Assembly (NCBI RefSeq): GCF_900110275.1
Contig: NZ_FODC01000002.1
Location: 806,001 to 870,000 of the forward strand
Direction: 5' to 3'
DNA from: Duganella sp. CF517
Lineage (GTDB): Bacteria; Pseudomonadota; Gammaproteobacteria; Burkholderiales; Burkholderiaceae_D
DNA length: 64,000 bases
Shown: positions 1 to 7,952 of the stretch, in pieces
How the letters are laid out: every line of letters starts with the position of its first letter
How positions within the stretch are numbered: position 1 is the stretch's first letter
Translations under genes and position numbers: made by a program
The notes under the pieces: model-generated
Seen by the model: only the letters and a program-made list of their open reading frames with translations
What the model was told of the DNA's origin: nothing
Database searches by the model: none

Positions 1-519
1 GCCCTCGAGGTTGTCCAGGTACTCCTTGCGGCGCAGGTTTTCGCGGATCGCCACGAACTCCATCTCCGGCGTGACGATGCCCCGGCGCGCGTAGTGCATC
101 TGCGTGACATTGGCGCCGGCGCGCGCGCGGCGCGGCTTGCGGTGCAGGTTGAAGCGCAGTTCGGCCAAGGCCGGATCGGCCAGGCGCGCACGGCCGTAGT
201 CGGAGGTCGGGCCGGCCAGCTCCTCGGTGTCGCCGCGCTCGAGGATCCACGGCAGGCGCGGCGTGGCGGCCAGGCCGGAGCGGATGTCGATCACCGCGTC
301 CGGATCGGTGTACGGGCCGGAGGTGTCGTAGACGTAGACCGGCGGATTGGCCTCGAAGCCGAACGACGCCGGCGTGTCGGCCTGCGTGATTTCGCGCATC
401 GGCACGCGGATGTCGGGGCGGCTGCCTTCGACGTAGATCTTGCGGGAATTGGGCAACGATTTGATCGCTGCCTCGTCCACGGTGGCGGTGGCGGACAGGA
501 ATTGGGGATGGGCGTTCAT
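1..519 (-). CDS. thiC: Phosphomethylpyrimidine synthase ThiC, 5' part only
   Basis: Radical-SAM enzyme that converts aminoimidazole ribotide to hydroxymethylpyrimidine phosphate in thiamine synthesis. About 173 N-terminal residues are visible before the gene runs off the window. The start is the ATG at 519 ([14 protein letters not shown]). Recognisable ThiC N-domain text includes [32 protein letters not shown] and [18 protein letters not shown]. The catalytic Fe-S cysteines lie in the missing 3' part. A TPP riboswitch precedes the gene, which independently supports the identification and implies feedback control by thiamine pyrophosphate. Confidence 0.96.
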   Translation of the reverse strand, partial: MNAHPQFLSATATVDEAAIKSLPNSRKIYVEGSRPDIRVPMREITQADTPASFGFEANPPVYVYDTSGPYTDPDAVIDIRSGLAATPRLPWILERGDTEELAGPTSDYGRARLADPALAELRFNLHRKPRRARAGANVTQMHYARRGIVTPEMEFVAIRENLRRKEYLDNLEG

Positions 520-614
520 TTGGCTCCTTGGTTGGCTACAGGAGCCAGCAAAGGAGGTTGGACGGCGCCGCGCCCCGGAAAATCGGTGGTATCGATCGGA
601 GGGCGGCGTTGTCC

Positions 615-706
615 TAAGCTTCCCTTCGCTGGCATTATCCAGATCAGGTTCGGAGGGTATTTCTCACCCGCGCATCGCATTCACTGTGATGTGCAGGACC
701 CCTAGC
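615..706 (-). promoter_or_regulatory. TPP (THI-box) riboswitch upstream of thiC
   Basis: On the minus strand the sequence holds the conserved THI-box elements in order: CTAGGGGTCC at the 5' side, GGGTGAGAAATACCCTC, then GAACCTGATCTGGATAATGCC and the closing GAAGGGAAG. This is the standard TPP aptamer. It lies about 95 bases upstream of the thiC start. TPP binding is expected to repress thiC expression. Confidence 0.95.
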
Positions 707-732
707 GTGTGCCGCCTCGCGGCAGCGGGCCA

Positions 733-738
733 ATTATA
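733..738 (-). promoter_or_regulatory. Probable -10 box of the thiC promoter
   Basis: On the minus strand this reads TATAAT. It lies about 27 bases upstream of the 5' edge of the TPP riboswitch, where the thiC promoter should be. I could not identify a convincing -35 box. Confidence 0.5.
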
Positions 739-791
739 ACAGGGCGGCGACGGCCGGTGCCGCAATAATGCGCGGCGCCGGCCGCGTCATC

Positions 792-797
792 TATAAT
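792..797 (+). promoter_or_regulatory. Probable -10 box of the valS promoter
   Basis: A perfect TATAAT 42 bases upstream of the valS ATG. The region 17 bases further upstream is GC-rich and has no good -35 match. The 519-840 stretch without a gene therefore holds two back-to-back promoters and the TPP riboswitch. Confidence 0.45.
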
Positions 798-839
798 GGT
801 CGCCTCCGCAAACGCATTTATAAATGAATCAGCCAAATC

Positions 840-3659
840 ATGGAATTAGCCAAGTCTTTCGAGCCTGCCGACATTGAACAATTCTGGCGCACCGAGTGGG
901 AGGCGCGCGGGTACTACGCCGCCACCCTCGACGCCGGCAAACCGTCGTTCAGCATCCAGCTGCCGCCGCCGAACGTGACCGGCACCCTGCACATGGGCCA
1001 TGCGTTCAACCAGACCATCATGGACGGGCTGACCCGCTACCACCGCATGCTGGGCCATAACACCGCCTGGATCCCCGGCACCGACCACGCCGGCATCGCC
1101 ACGCAGATCGTCGTCGAGCGCCAGCTCGACGCGCAAAAGATCTCGCGCCACGACCTCGGCCGCGAGGCCTTCGTCAAGAAGGTGTGGGAGTGGAAGGAGA
1201 AATCCGGCTCGACCATCACCGGCCAGATGCGCCGCCTGGGCACCTCGCCCGACTGGCAGCGCGAATATTTCACGATGGACGAGACGCGCTCGCAAGTCGT
1301 CACCGACGTCTTCGTGCGCCTGCACGAGCAGGGCCTGATCTACCGCGGCAAGCGCCTGGTCAACTGGGACCCGGTGCTGGGCACGGCCGTCTCCGACCTT
1401 GAGGTGGTGTCCGAGGAGGAGGACGGCTCGATGTGGTACATCAAGTACCCGCTGGCCGACGGCAGCGGTTCGCTGACGGTGGCCACCACCCGTCCGGAGA
1501 CGATGCTCGGCGACGTCGCCGTGGCGGTCGATCCGACCGACGAGCGCTACCAGGCGCTGGTCGGCAAGATGCTGGTGCTGCCGCTGGTCGGCCGCGAAAT
1601 CCCGATCATCGCCGACGAATACGTCGACAAGGCCTTCGGCACCGGCTGCGTCAAGATCACGCCGGCGCACGACCTGAACGACTACGCGGTCGGCCAGCGC
1701 CACAAGCTGCCGCTGCTGTCGATCATGACCCTGGAGGCGAAGATCAACGACGAGGCGCCGCAAGCGTATCGCGGCCTGGACCGCTTCGTCGCCCGCAAGC
1801 AGATCGTCGCCGACCTCGACGCGCAAGGCTTGCTCGAACAAGTCAAGCCGCACAAGCTGATGGTGCCGCGCGGCGACCGCACCGGCGTCATCATCGAACC
1901 GATGCTGACCGACCAGTGGTTCGTCGCCATGAGCCAGCCGGCGCCGGAAGGCACCTTCTTCCCGGGCAAATCGATCGCCGAGGTCGCGCTGGAGAAGGTC
2001 GCCAGCGGCGACATCAAGTTCGTGCCGGAAAACTGGAGCACCACCTACAACCAGTGGCTCAACAACATCCAGGACTGGTGCATCTCGCGCCAGCTGTGGT
2101 GGGGCCACCAGATCCCGGCCTGGTACGACGAGGCCGGCAACATCTTCGTCGCCAAGACCGAGGCCGAGGCGCAGGCCAAGCAGCGGGCGGCCGGCAGCAG
2201 CGGTCCGCTGCGCCGCGACAACGACGTGCTCGACACGTGGTTCTCGTCGGCGCTGGTGCCGTTCTCGACCCTGGGCTGGCCCGCAGAGACGCCGGACATC
2301 AAGGCGTTCCTGCCGTCGTCGGTGCTGGTGACCGGCTTCGACATCATCTTCTTCTGGGTCGCGCGCATGGTGATGTTCACCTTGCACTTCACCGGCAAGG
2401 TGCCGTTCGAGACGGTGTACGTGCACGGGCTGGTGCGCGACTCGCAGGGCCAGAAGATGTCCAAATCGAAGGGCAACACGCTCGACCCGATCGACCTGAT
2501 CGACGGCATCGGCATCGACGCGCTGGTGGAAAAACGCACCACCGGCCTGATGAATCCGAAGGCGGCCGAGAAGATCGCCAAGGCCACGCGCAAGGAATTC
2601 CCGGAGGGCATCGCCGCCTACGGCACCGACGCGGTGCGCTTCACGATGGCGTCGTACGCCTCGCTGGGCCGCAACATCAACTTCGACCTGGGCCGCGCCG
2701 AGGGCTACCGCAACTTCTGCAACAAGCTGTGGAACGCCACCCGCTTCGTGCTGATGAACACGGAAGAGAAGGATTGCTCGGCCAGCCCGGCCGACCTGGC
2801 ATCGAACCTCTCAAACGCCGACAAGTGGATCATCTCGCTGCTGCAAAAGGCCGAGCAGGACGTGGCCAAGGGCTTCGCCGACTACCGCTTCGACAACATC
2901 GCCTCGACGATCTACAAGTTCGTCTGGGACGAGTACTGCGACTGGTATCTGGAAGTGGCCAAGGTGCAGGTGCAAAGCGGCACCGACGGCCAGCAGCGCG
3001 CCACCCGCCACACCCTGCTGCGCGTGCTCGAAGTGGTGCTGCGCCTGGCCCATCCGGTGATTCCGTTCGTCACCGAGGCGCTGTGGCAGGCGGTCGCGCC
3101 GCTGGCCGGCAAAACCGCGGGCGACGCCAACCAGTCCATCATGACGCAGCCGTACCCGATCGCCAACCCGGCCAACATCGACGAGGCGGCCGAGGCGTGG
3201 ATGCAGCAGCTCAAGACGCTGACCGACGCCACCCGCAACCTGCGCGGCGAAATGCAGCTGGCGCCGTCGCTGCGCGTGCCGCTGATCGTCGAAGCGGGCA
3301 ATGCGGCCGACAAGGCGGCGATGGAGGGCTTCGCGCCGTACATCCAGTCGCTCGGCAAGCTGTCGGAAGTGCAGATCGTCGACGCGCTGCCGGAATCGCC
3401 GGCGGCCGTGTCGATCGTCGGCACCACCAAGCTGATGCTGAAGGTGGAGATCGACGTCAAGGCCGAGCGCGAGCGGCTGGCCAAGGAGATCGCGCGCGTC
3501 GAAGGCGAGATCAACAAAGCCAACGGCAAGCTGTCGAACGAAAGCTTCGTCGCCCGCGCGCCGGCCGAGGTGGTGGCGCAGGAGAAGGAACGCGTGGCCA
3601 ACTTCTCGGCCACCTTGGACAAGATGCGCGAGCAGTTCGCCAAGTTGCCGGCGGCGTAG
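840..3659 (+). CDS. valS: Valine--tRNA ligase
   Basis: Cytoplasmic class Ia aminoacyl-tRNA synthetase charging tRNA-Val, 939 aa and full length for the family. The HIGH motif appears as HMGH in [14 protein letters not shown] near residue 50, and the KMSKS loop as [14 protein letters not shown] near residue 540. Between them lies the editing (CP1) domain with [15 protein letters not shown]. An anticodon-binding domain follows, and the end is a charged heptad-rich stretch ([20 protein letters not shown]) typical of the ValRS C-terminal coiled coil. It stands alone, divergent from thiC. Confidence 0.98.
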   Translation: MELAKSFEPADIEQFWRTEWEARGYYAATLDAGKPSFSIQLPPPNVTGTLHMGHAFNQTIMDGLTRYHRMLGHNTAWIPGTDHAGIATQIVVERQLDAQKISRHDLGREAFVKKVWEWKEKSGSTITGQMRRLGTSPDWQREYFTMDETRSQVVTDVFVRLHEQGLIYRGKRLVNWDPVLGTAVSDLEVVSEEEDGSMWYIKYPLADGSGSLTVATTRPETMLGDVAVAVDPTDERYQALVGKMLVLPLVGREIPIIADEYVDKAFGTGCVKITPAHDLNDYAVGQRHKLPLLSIMTLEAKINDEAPQAYRGLDRFVARKQIVADLDAQGLLEQVKPHKLMVPRGDRTGVIIEPMLTDQWFVAMSQPAPEGTFFPGKSIAEVALEKVASGDIKFVPENWSTTYNQWLNNIQDWCISRQLWWGHQIPAWYDEAGNIFVAKTEAEAQAKQRAAGSSGPLRRDNDVLDTWFSSALVPFSTLGWPAETPDIKAFLPSSVLVTGFDIIFFWVARMVMFTLHFTGKVPFETVYVHGLVRDSQGQKMSKSKGNTLDPIDLIDGIGIDALVEKRTTGLMNPKAAEKIAKATRKEFPEGIAAYGTDAVRFTMASYASLGRNINFDLGRAEGYRNFCNKLWNATRFVLMNTEEKDCSASPADLASNLSNADKWIISLLQKAEQDVAKGFADYRFDNIASTIYKFVWDEYCDWYLEVAKVQVQSGTDGQQRATRHTLLRVLEVVLRLAHPVIPFVTEALWQAVAPLAGKTAGDANQSIMTQPYPIANPANIDEAAEAWMQQLKTLTDATRNLRGEMQLAPSLRVPLIVEAGNAADKAAMEGFAPYIQSLGKLSEVQIVDALPESPAAVSIVGTTKLMLKVEIDVKAERERLAKEIARVEGEINKANGKLSNESFVARAPAEVVAQEKERVANFSATLDKMREQFAKLPAA

Positions 3660-3710
3660 CGGGGTAGCGGGTTAGCGGGGTAGCGGGGTAGCCGGGTAGC
3701 GTGGGTAGCT
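3656..3710 (+). repeat. Short tandem repeat, 8-bp unit (GGGGTAGC) x about 6
   Basis: Immediately after the valS stop, an 8-base unit GGGGTAGC repeats about six times with point changes (GGGTTAGC, CCGGGTAGC, GTGGGTAGC). The first unit contains the valS stop codon. It looks like slippage expansion of the end of the gene. Confidence 0.8.
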
Positions 3711-3768
3711 GCCGCGGCAGGCCGGCCACCCTGGCAAATCAAACGATTATTCAACGAAGCCGTCAATC

Positions 3769-3808
3769 AAGAAAGCCGCCCGGTGCAAAGCCGCGCGGCT
3801 TTTTTCTT
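3769..3808 (+). terminator. Rho-independent terminator after valS
   Basis: AAGAAAGCCGC and GCGGCTTTTTTCTT can pair around a GC-rich loop. The descending arm ends in a run of six T. It lies about 110 bases after the valS stop and faces no other plus-strand gene. Confidence 0.7.
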
Positions 3809-3903
3809 GCCAGACGCTGCCGACCGCGGATGCGCTTTGGATTGTGCCAGCGGCACTGTCCGGCAGTACCCGGGGACGGCATGCTTCGTTTTTTTCGCTT
3901 TTT

Positions 3904-4104
3904 ACTAAAACACGCTAATCCTTACTAATCCACGATATTCCGTGCTAGTTCGCGCTAGTCCGCACTAATCTGAAACTAAACCGTGCTAACCGGTTCTAAT
4001 CGTCGGTAGACACTAAAAAATAGTATCGTTTAGCGTTCACCGCAGCATTTTTAGTAACCATTAGCGCCGTTTAGAACGAATCCGCTGCGCTTAGTAGCGT
4101 TTAG
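3904..4104. repeat. Helically phased CTAA/CTAG ... TTAG motif array (possible RHH-protein operator)
   Basis: CTAA or CTAG begins at 3905, 3915, 3925, 3945, 3955, 3965, 3976, 3986, 3996 and 4013. The slot near 3935 is filled by a degenerate ATAT. After an A/T-rich centre, the reverse complement TTAG begins at 4030, 4051, 4061, 4071, 4091 and 4101. Most steps are exactly 10 bp or a multiple of it. The left units resemble CTARTCCGCG. The whole is therefore a long imperfect inverted array, one motif per DNA helical turn, ending 31 bases before the start of the downstream gene. There is no spacer structure as in CRISPR and no ORF. Role inferred: cooperative binding site for the adjacent protein. 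Confidence 0.85.
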
Positions 4105-4134
4105 TAAAAGCCGACTTTTCGGGGGATCCCCACC

Positions 4135-4773
4135 ATGACTCTCCACTTCCCCATCCGCGTGCCCAGCGAATTGCTCGAAGAATTGGGCGCTTTCACGGGT
4201 CATTTCTGGTCGGACTCGCTAGCGCTGGAACCCCATATTTGCGAAGCGATCCGCAACTATATTGCCAAACGGTCGACCCAACCGCAGCCGGCGGCGCCAT
4301 CTGCCTCCCCATCTGCCTCCCCATCTGTCTCCCCATCTGTTTCCCCATCCTGCTCTCCAGCCGACTCACAATCCGACTCACAATCCGACTCACAATCCGA
4401 GCTGGGCTACCAATGGAAAGAAGTGTTTCTGCCCGACGGGACCAAACTGCGCGCCAATTTCGGCCAGGAGCCCTATTTCGCCATCGTGCAGGGCGCGGAA
4501 ATCAAGTACGGCGAGCGCGCCCTGTCGCCGTCCTGCTTTGCCAATCTGTTCGGCAGCGGCAACCGCAACGCGTGGAAAGCAGTCTGGCTACGCCTGCCGG
4601 GCAGCGATGCGTGGCTGCTTGCCGATGTGTACCGGACCGCGCGGCAAGCGTCCATCACACGCTTGCTGACGGGCGAAGGCGACCAGGCCCTGCGCGGGAA
4701 CGTCGCGGGAAAACGCGCACGGCGCGGCAAGCGCCGCGCCAAAAAAAACAAGTCCGCGAATGAACGCTGTTAG
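4135..4773 (+). CDS. RHH-like / repeat linker / RAMA-like DNA-binding protein, unnamed
   Basis: A 212-aa protein with three visible parts. Residues 1-48 (LHFPIRVPSELLEELG, then EPHICEAIRNYIAK) have the strand-helix-helix pattern of ribbon-helix-helix DNA-binding proteins. Residues about 49-88 are a low-complexity linker made of SPSA/SPSV and DSQS tetrapeptides encoded by 12-bp tandem repeats. Residues about 89-165 (LPDGTKLRANFG, then ALSPSCFANLFGSGNRNAWKAVW) resemble RAMA domains, which are found with restriction and DNA-modification proteins. The tail is Lys/Arg-rich. The start is the ATG at 4135, 9 bases after GGGGG. The phased CTAA/TTAG array lies immediately upstream. The fold assignments are pattern-based; function is unknown. 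Confidence 0.75.
   Translation: MTLHFPIRVPSELLEELGAFTGHFWSDSLALEPHICEAIRNYIAKRSTQPQPAAPSASPSASPSVSPSVSPSCSPADSQSDSQSDSQSELGYQWKEVFLPDGTKLRANFGQEPYFAIVQGAEIKYGERALSPSCFANLFGSGNRNAWKAVWLRLPGSDAWLLADVYRTARQASITRLLTGEGDQALRGNVAGKRARRGKRRAKKNKSANERC
4297..4396 (+). repeat. Two 12-bp tandem repeats inside the linker coding region
   Basis: CCATCTGCCTCC occurs four times with C/T changes (4297-4344) and partially a fifth time. CCGACTCACAAT then occurs three times in perfect copies (4361-4396). Because the unit is 12 bp, copy-number changes keep the frame and only lengthen or shorten the SPSx/DSQS linker. Confidence 0.9.
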
Positions 4774-4781
4774 CACCTGAA

Positions 4782-5762
4782 TTATTGCGCCAGCAGCGCC
4801 GCGTAGCGTTCGATATCGACGTTGCCGCCGCTGATGATCACGCCCACCCGCCTGCCCTGCAACTGATCCTTCATCGCCCGCGCGGCCGCCAGGCCGAGGC
4901 AACCGGTCGGCTCCACCACGATCTTCATCCGCGCCGCGAAAAAACGCATCTCGGCGCGCAGCTGCGCGTCGCTCACCGTCACAATATCGTCCACATCGCG
5001 TTGGATAATCGGGAACGTCAGGTTGCCCAGATGCTGCGTCTGCGCGCCGTCGGCGATCGTCTTCGGCGTGTCGATGTGCACGATGGCGCCGCTGCGGAAC
5101 GATTGCTGGCCGTCGTTGCCGGCCTCCGGCTCGACGCCATACAGCTTGGTCGCCGGCGACAGCGCCCGCGTCGCCAGCGCCGAGCCGCTGAGCAAACCTC
5201 CGCCGCCCAGGCAGACGAACAGGTAATCGAGCTCACCGACCTCCTCGAACAATTCCTTGGCCGCCGTGCCCTGCCCCGCGATCACGTCGGCGTGGTCGTA
5301 GGGCGGGATCAACGTCAGGCCGTGTTTGGCCGCCAGCTCGCGGCCGATCTGCTCGCGGTCCTCGGTGTAGCGGTCGTACAGCACCACCTGCGCGCCGTAG
5401 CCGCGCGTGGCGGCGATCTTCGACGGCGGCGCGTCGTGCGGCATGACGATGGTCGCCGGGACGCCCAACAACTGCGCCGACAGCGCGATCCCCTGCGCGT
5501 GGTTGCCCGACGAGAAAGCCACCACGCCGGCGCGGCGCTGCTGCGCGTCGAACTTCGCCAGCGCGTTGTAGCTGCCGCGGAATTTGAACGCGCCCATGCG
5601 CTGCAAATTCTCCGCCTTGAAAAACACCCGCGCGCCCAGTTCGGCGTCGGCCGTGCGCGAGGTCAGCACCGGCGTTCGGTGCGCGTGGCCGGCGATGCGC
5701 TCGGACGCGGCGACGACGTCGGCGTAGGTTGGAAGTGGTTGGGTCATCGTCTGTTCGCTCAT
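4782..5762 (-). CDS. PLP-dependent threonine/hydroxyaspartate dehydratase family lyase
   Basis: Fold-type II PLP enzyme, 326 aa, of the serine/threonine dehydratase family that includes threo-3-hydroxyaspartate ammonia-lyase and BhcB. The PLP lysine is expected at K60 in GAFKFRGSYN; the phosphate loop is CLGGGGLLSG. There is no C-terminal ACT regulatory domain, so it is the short catabolic type rather than biosynthetic IlvA. The start at 5762 is supported by AAGGAGC upstream. It is the last gene of an operon, 15 bases after an ornithine-cyclodeaminase-family reductase. That pairing favours 3-hydroxyaspartate over threonine as substrate, but this is inference. Confidence 0.85.
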   Translation of the reverse strand: MSEQTMTQPLPTYADVVAASERIAGHAHRTPVLTSRTADAELGARVFFKAENLQRMGAFKFRGSYNALAKFDAQQRRAGVVAFSSGNHAQGIALSAQLLGVPATIVMPHDAPPSKIAATRGYGAQVVLYDRYTEDREQIGRELAAKHGLTLIPPYDHADVIAGQGTAAKELFEEVGELDYLFVCLGGGGLLSGSALATRALSPATKLYGVEPEAGNDGQQSFRSGAIVHIDTPKTIADGAQTQHLGNLTFPIIQRDVDDIVTVSDAQLRAEMRFFAARMKIVVEPTGCLGLAAARAMKDQLQGRRVGVIISGGNVDIERYAALLAQ

Positions 5763-5777
5763 CTTGCTCCTTCGTGA

Positions 5778-6776
5778 TTACCAGGGCCAGGCGATGCCGG
5801 TCCCGGTGCCGGTTGCCAAAGCGCGCTGGTACAGCATGCGCGCCACTGTGAGATCCTGCAGGGCGATGCCCGTCATGTCGAAAATGGTGATGGCGCCGGC
5901 GGCCATGCCGCCGCGCGCCGCCGTCCCGGCGGCCAGCAGCGCGCCGAGTTCCCCGGCCGCGTCCCTCGCCATATTCCCCGCCATATTCCCCGCCGCCCAT
6001 TGCAGCTCGCCGACGGCGCGCGCCTGCGCCAGATCGTCGGCCCAGACGACGGCCGGCGCCAGCAACCCTTCCGGCAGCTCGCGCTTGCCGCGCGTGTCGC
6101 TGCCCACGCAGTTCAGGTGCGTGCCGGGCCTGACCGCCGCCGTGGAAAACAACGGCCCGGCGCCACGCGTGGCGGTGATGACGATGTCGCTGTCGGCGAC
6201 GGCGGCATCGGGGCCGGCGCCGGCGGCGACCTCGCAGCGCGCGGCGAACCGCGCCTCGAAGCGCGGATCGCGGCGGCCGTCCGATGTCAGGTAACGCACG
6301 CGCCGCAGGCCGGGCATGACGCGCAGCGCGTAGTCGGTGTGCGCCGCGCCCTGCACGCCGGTGCCGAACACGCACAGGCCCTCGCTGTCCGGCCGCGCCA
6401 GCGCCAGCAAGCCCAGCGCGCCCGCCGCCGCCGTGCGCGCCGTGGTGACGGCGTTGCCGTCGATCACGCACTGCGGCCTGCCCGTGGCCGGATCGAACAG
6501 CATGATCGTCGCCTGGTGGCCGTCGGCGCCGCGCGCGCCGTTGCCGGGCCAGAAACCGGCCGCCTTCATGCCCAGCAGCTCCCGCTCCGCCACGCCGCCG
6601 GACTTGATGCCGAACACCCCGGCCGGCAGCCCCTCGCGCACCAGCGGGAAGATCTTGCCGGCGCCGCTGGCGTGCAGCAGGAAGGCGTCGCGCACGGCCG
6701 CCAGCACGTCATCGGGGCGCAGCAGCGCGCCGGCCTGGTCGCGGTCCAGCAGCAGCAGGCTGGCGTCAGCGGGCAT
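5778..6776 (-). CDS. Ornithine cyclodeaminase / mu-crystallin family reductase
   Basis: A 332-aa NAD(P)-dependent enzyme. The family lysine is at K71 (GMKAAGFWPGN) and the Rossmann nucleotide loop is CVFGTGVQG (about residues 136-143). The family covers ornithine cyclodeaminase, imine reductases, alanine dehydrogenase and the iminosuccinate reductase BhcD. The neighbouring dehydratase would make an imine intermediate, so an imine/iminosuccinate reductase role is plausible. The start overlaps the regulator's stop by 11 bases, indicating translational coupling. An in-frame 12-bp duplication gives AGNMAGNMA near residue 260. Confidence 0.85.
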   Translation of the reverse strand: MPADASLLLLDRDQAGALLRPDDVLAAVRDAFLLHASGAGKIFPLVREGLPAGVFGIKSGGVAERELLGMKAAGFWPGNGARGADGHQATIMLFDPATGRPQCVIDGNAVTTARTAAAGALGLLALARPDSEGLCVFGTGVQGAAHTDYALRVMPGLRRVRYLTSDGRRDPRFEARFAARCEVAAGAGPDAAVADSDIVITATRGAGPLFSTAAVRPGTHLNCVGSDTRGKRELPEGLLAPAVVWADDLAQARAVGELQWAAGNMAGNMARDAAGELGALLAAGTAARGGMAAGAITIFDMTGIALQDLTVARMLYQRALATGTGTGIAWPW

Positions 6777-7392
6777 CGTTGTACACCGTGGCGCGCGAGA
6801 CGTTCAAATACGCGGCGACGATCTCCATCGCGCGCCGCACATCGCCCAACCCCGCCTCCTTCAGTTCGCGCATCAGCGCCTTGCGCTCGTCGGCCTTGAG
6901 CGCGCGCGGCGTGGTCGCCAGCCGCGCCGCGAAGCGGTCGATGCGCGCGCGGATGGCGTCGGCGCCGGCCGGCTCCAGGGTCTCGCTGACGCCGGCGGCG
7001 CTGTCGACGCTGCCGAACTGGGTCAGCAGGCTGTTGAGGCTGCGGAACACGGTCAGGTCGACGTTCAGGCACAGCGCGGCGATGTAGCGCCCCTCGCTGT
7101 CCTTGATGCCGACCGAGGTGCTCTTGGCCGGCCGGCCGTCGGCGAAGGTGTTGGCGTAGTTGGCGATCACCTGCGCGAAGTCCGGGTCGGCGGCGCGCGC
7201 CAGTCCCAGCGCGGTGGCCGGCGCGCCGACGCCGCGGCCCGACAGGTTGTTGTGGATGGCGACGATGGCGTGCGCCGGGTCGAGCAGGTCGTGCAGCACG
7301 ACTTCGCAAAACGGCGCCAGCGTCTGCCCCAGGCCGTCGGCGACCTGCCGCATCTGCGCCAGCAGGTTGTGTTGTTCGGGTGTCTTTTCCAT
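6766..7392 (-). CDS. YheO/DauR-type transcriptional regulator
   Basis: A 208-aa protein with an N-terminal YheO-like PAS domain (LAPFCEVVLHDL, STSVGIKDSEGRYIAALCLNVD) and a C-terminal helix-turn-helix (GLGDVRRAMEIVAAYLNVSRATVYND). DauR and related regulators of this architecture control amino-acid catabolism genes. It is the first gene of the operon and probably controls the two enzymes downstream. A perfect 7-bp inverted repeat lies just upstream of its start and is a candidate operator. Confidence 0.88.
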   Translation of the reverse strand: MEKTPEQHNLLAQMRQVADGLGQTLAPFCEVVLHDLLDPAHAIVAIHNNLSGRGVGAPATALGLARAADPDFAQVIANYANTFADGRPAKSTSVGIKDSEGRYIAALCLNVDLTVFRSLNSLLTQFGSVDSAAGVSETLEPAGADAIRARIDRFAARLATTPRALKADERKALMRELKEAGLGDVRRAMEIVAAYLNVSRATVYNDAR

Positions 7393-7400
7393 CTGTATAT

Positions 7401-7420
7401 ATTATCTTGTTTTAGATAAT
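7401..7420. promoter_or_regulatory. Perfect inverted repeat, candidate operator of the YheO/DauR-type regulator
   Basis: ATTATCT, six bases, AGATAAT: perfect 7-bp arms in an A/T-rich island 9 bases upstream of the regulator's start codon and between divergent genes. Its location suits autoregulation. Binding is inferred. Confidence 0.6.
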
Positions 7421-7501
7421 TTGTGTAATTCGATAGAAAATAGTACGACCGGTCATTTATTTGCTACACTCGTCCGACAAAAATCACCCTTGGAGACCAC
7501 C

Positions 7502-7945
7502 ATGAAATTCGCCGCATTCGCCGTCACCGCGCTGCTGTCCATCGCCCCCGCCTTCGCCTTCGCCGCCGACACCCCGGTCGGCCTGTGGAAGAACATCGAC
7601 GACGAGACCGGCAAGCCGAAGGCGCTGATCCGCATCACCGAAAACGACGGCGCCTTCCAGGGCCAGATCGAAAAGCTGTACCGCGAGCCGAACGAAGAGC
7701 AGAACCCAAAATGCGACAAGTGCGAGGGCGCGCGCAAGGACCAGCCGATCGTCGGCATGGTCATCCTGTCGGGCCTGAAGAAGGATGGCGACGAGTTCAA
7801 CGGCGGCGAGATCGTCGACCCGAAAAACGGCAAGGTCTACAAGGCCAAGATGCACATGACCGACGCCGGCAAGAAGCTCAACGTGCGCGGCTACATCGGC
7901 ATGCCGATGCTGGGCCGCTCGCAGGTGTGGGTGCGCCAGGAATAA
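7502..7945 (+). CDS. DUF2147 family exported protein
   Basis: A 147-aa protein with a Sec signal peptide (MKFAAFAVTALLSIAPAFAFA, cleaved before AD). The DUF2147 body has the opening VGLWKNIDDETGKPKALIRI and the closing GYIGMPMLGRSQVWVR. A CxxC pair (CDKCEG) sits near residue 72. A GGAG ribosome site lies just before the ATG. Family function is unknown; these are small periplasmic beta-rich proteins. Confidence 0.9.
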   Translation: MKFAAFAVTALLSIAPAFAFAADTPVGLWKNIDDETGKPKALIRITENDGAFQGQIEKLYREPNEEQNPKCDKCEGARKDQPIVGMVILSGLKKDGDEFNGGEIVDPKNGKVYKAKMHMTDAGKKLNVRGYIGMPMLGRSQVWVRQE

Positions 7946-7952
7946 GCCCCGC

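Noticed and set aside
846..2426. Long open frame (526 codons) on the minus strand opposite valS
   Set aside because: Arg/His/Val-rich low-complexity translation, antisense to a perfect ValRS. Such frames arise from high third-position GC.
3904..4104. CRISPR array
   Set aside because: Units are 10 bp with no spacers, and there are no cas genes in the window.
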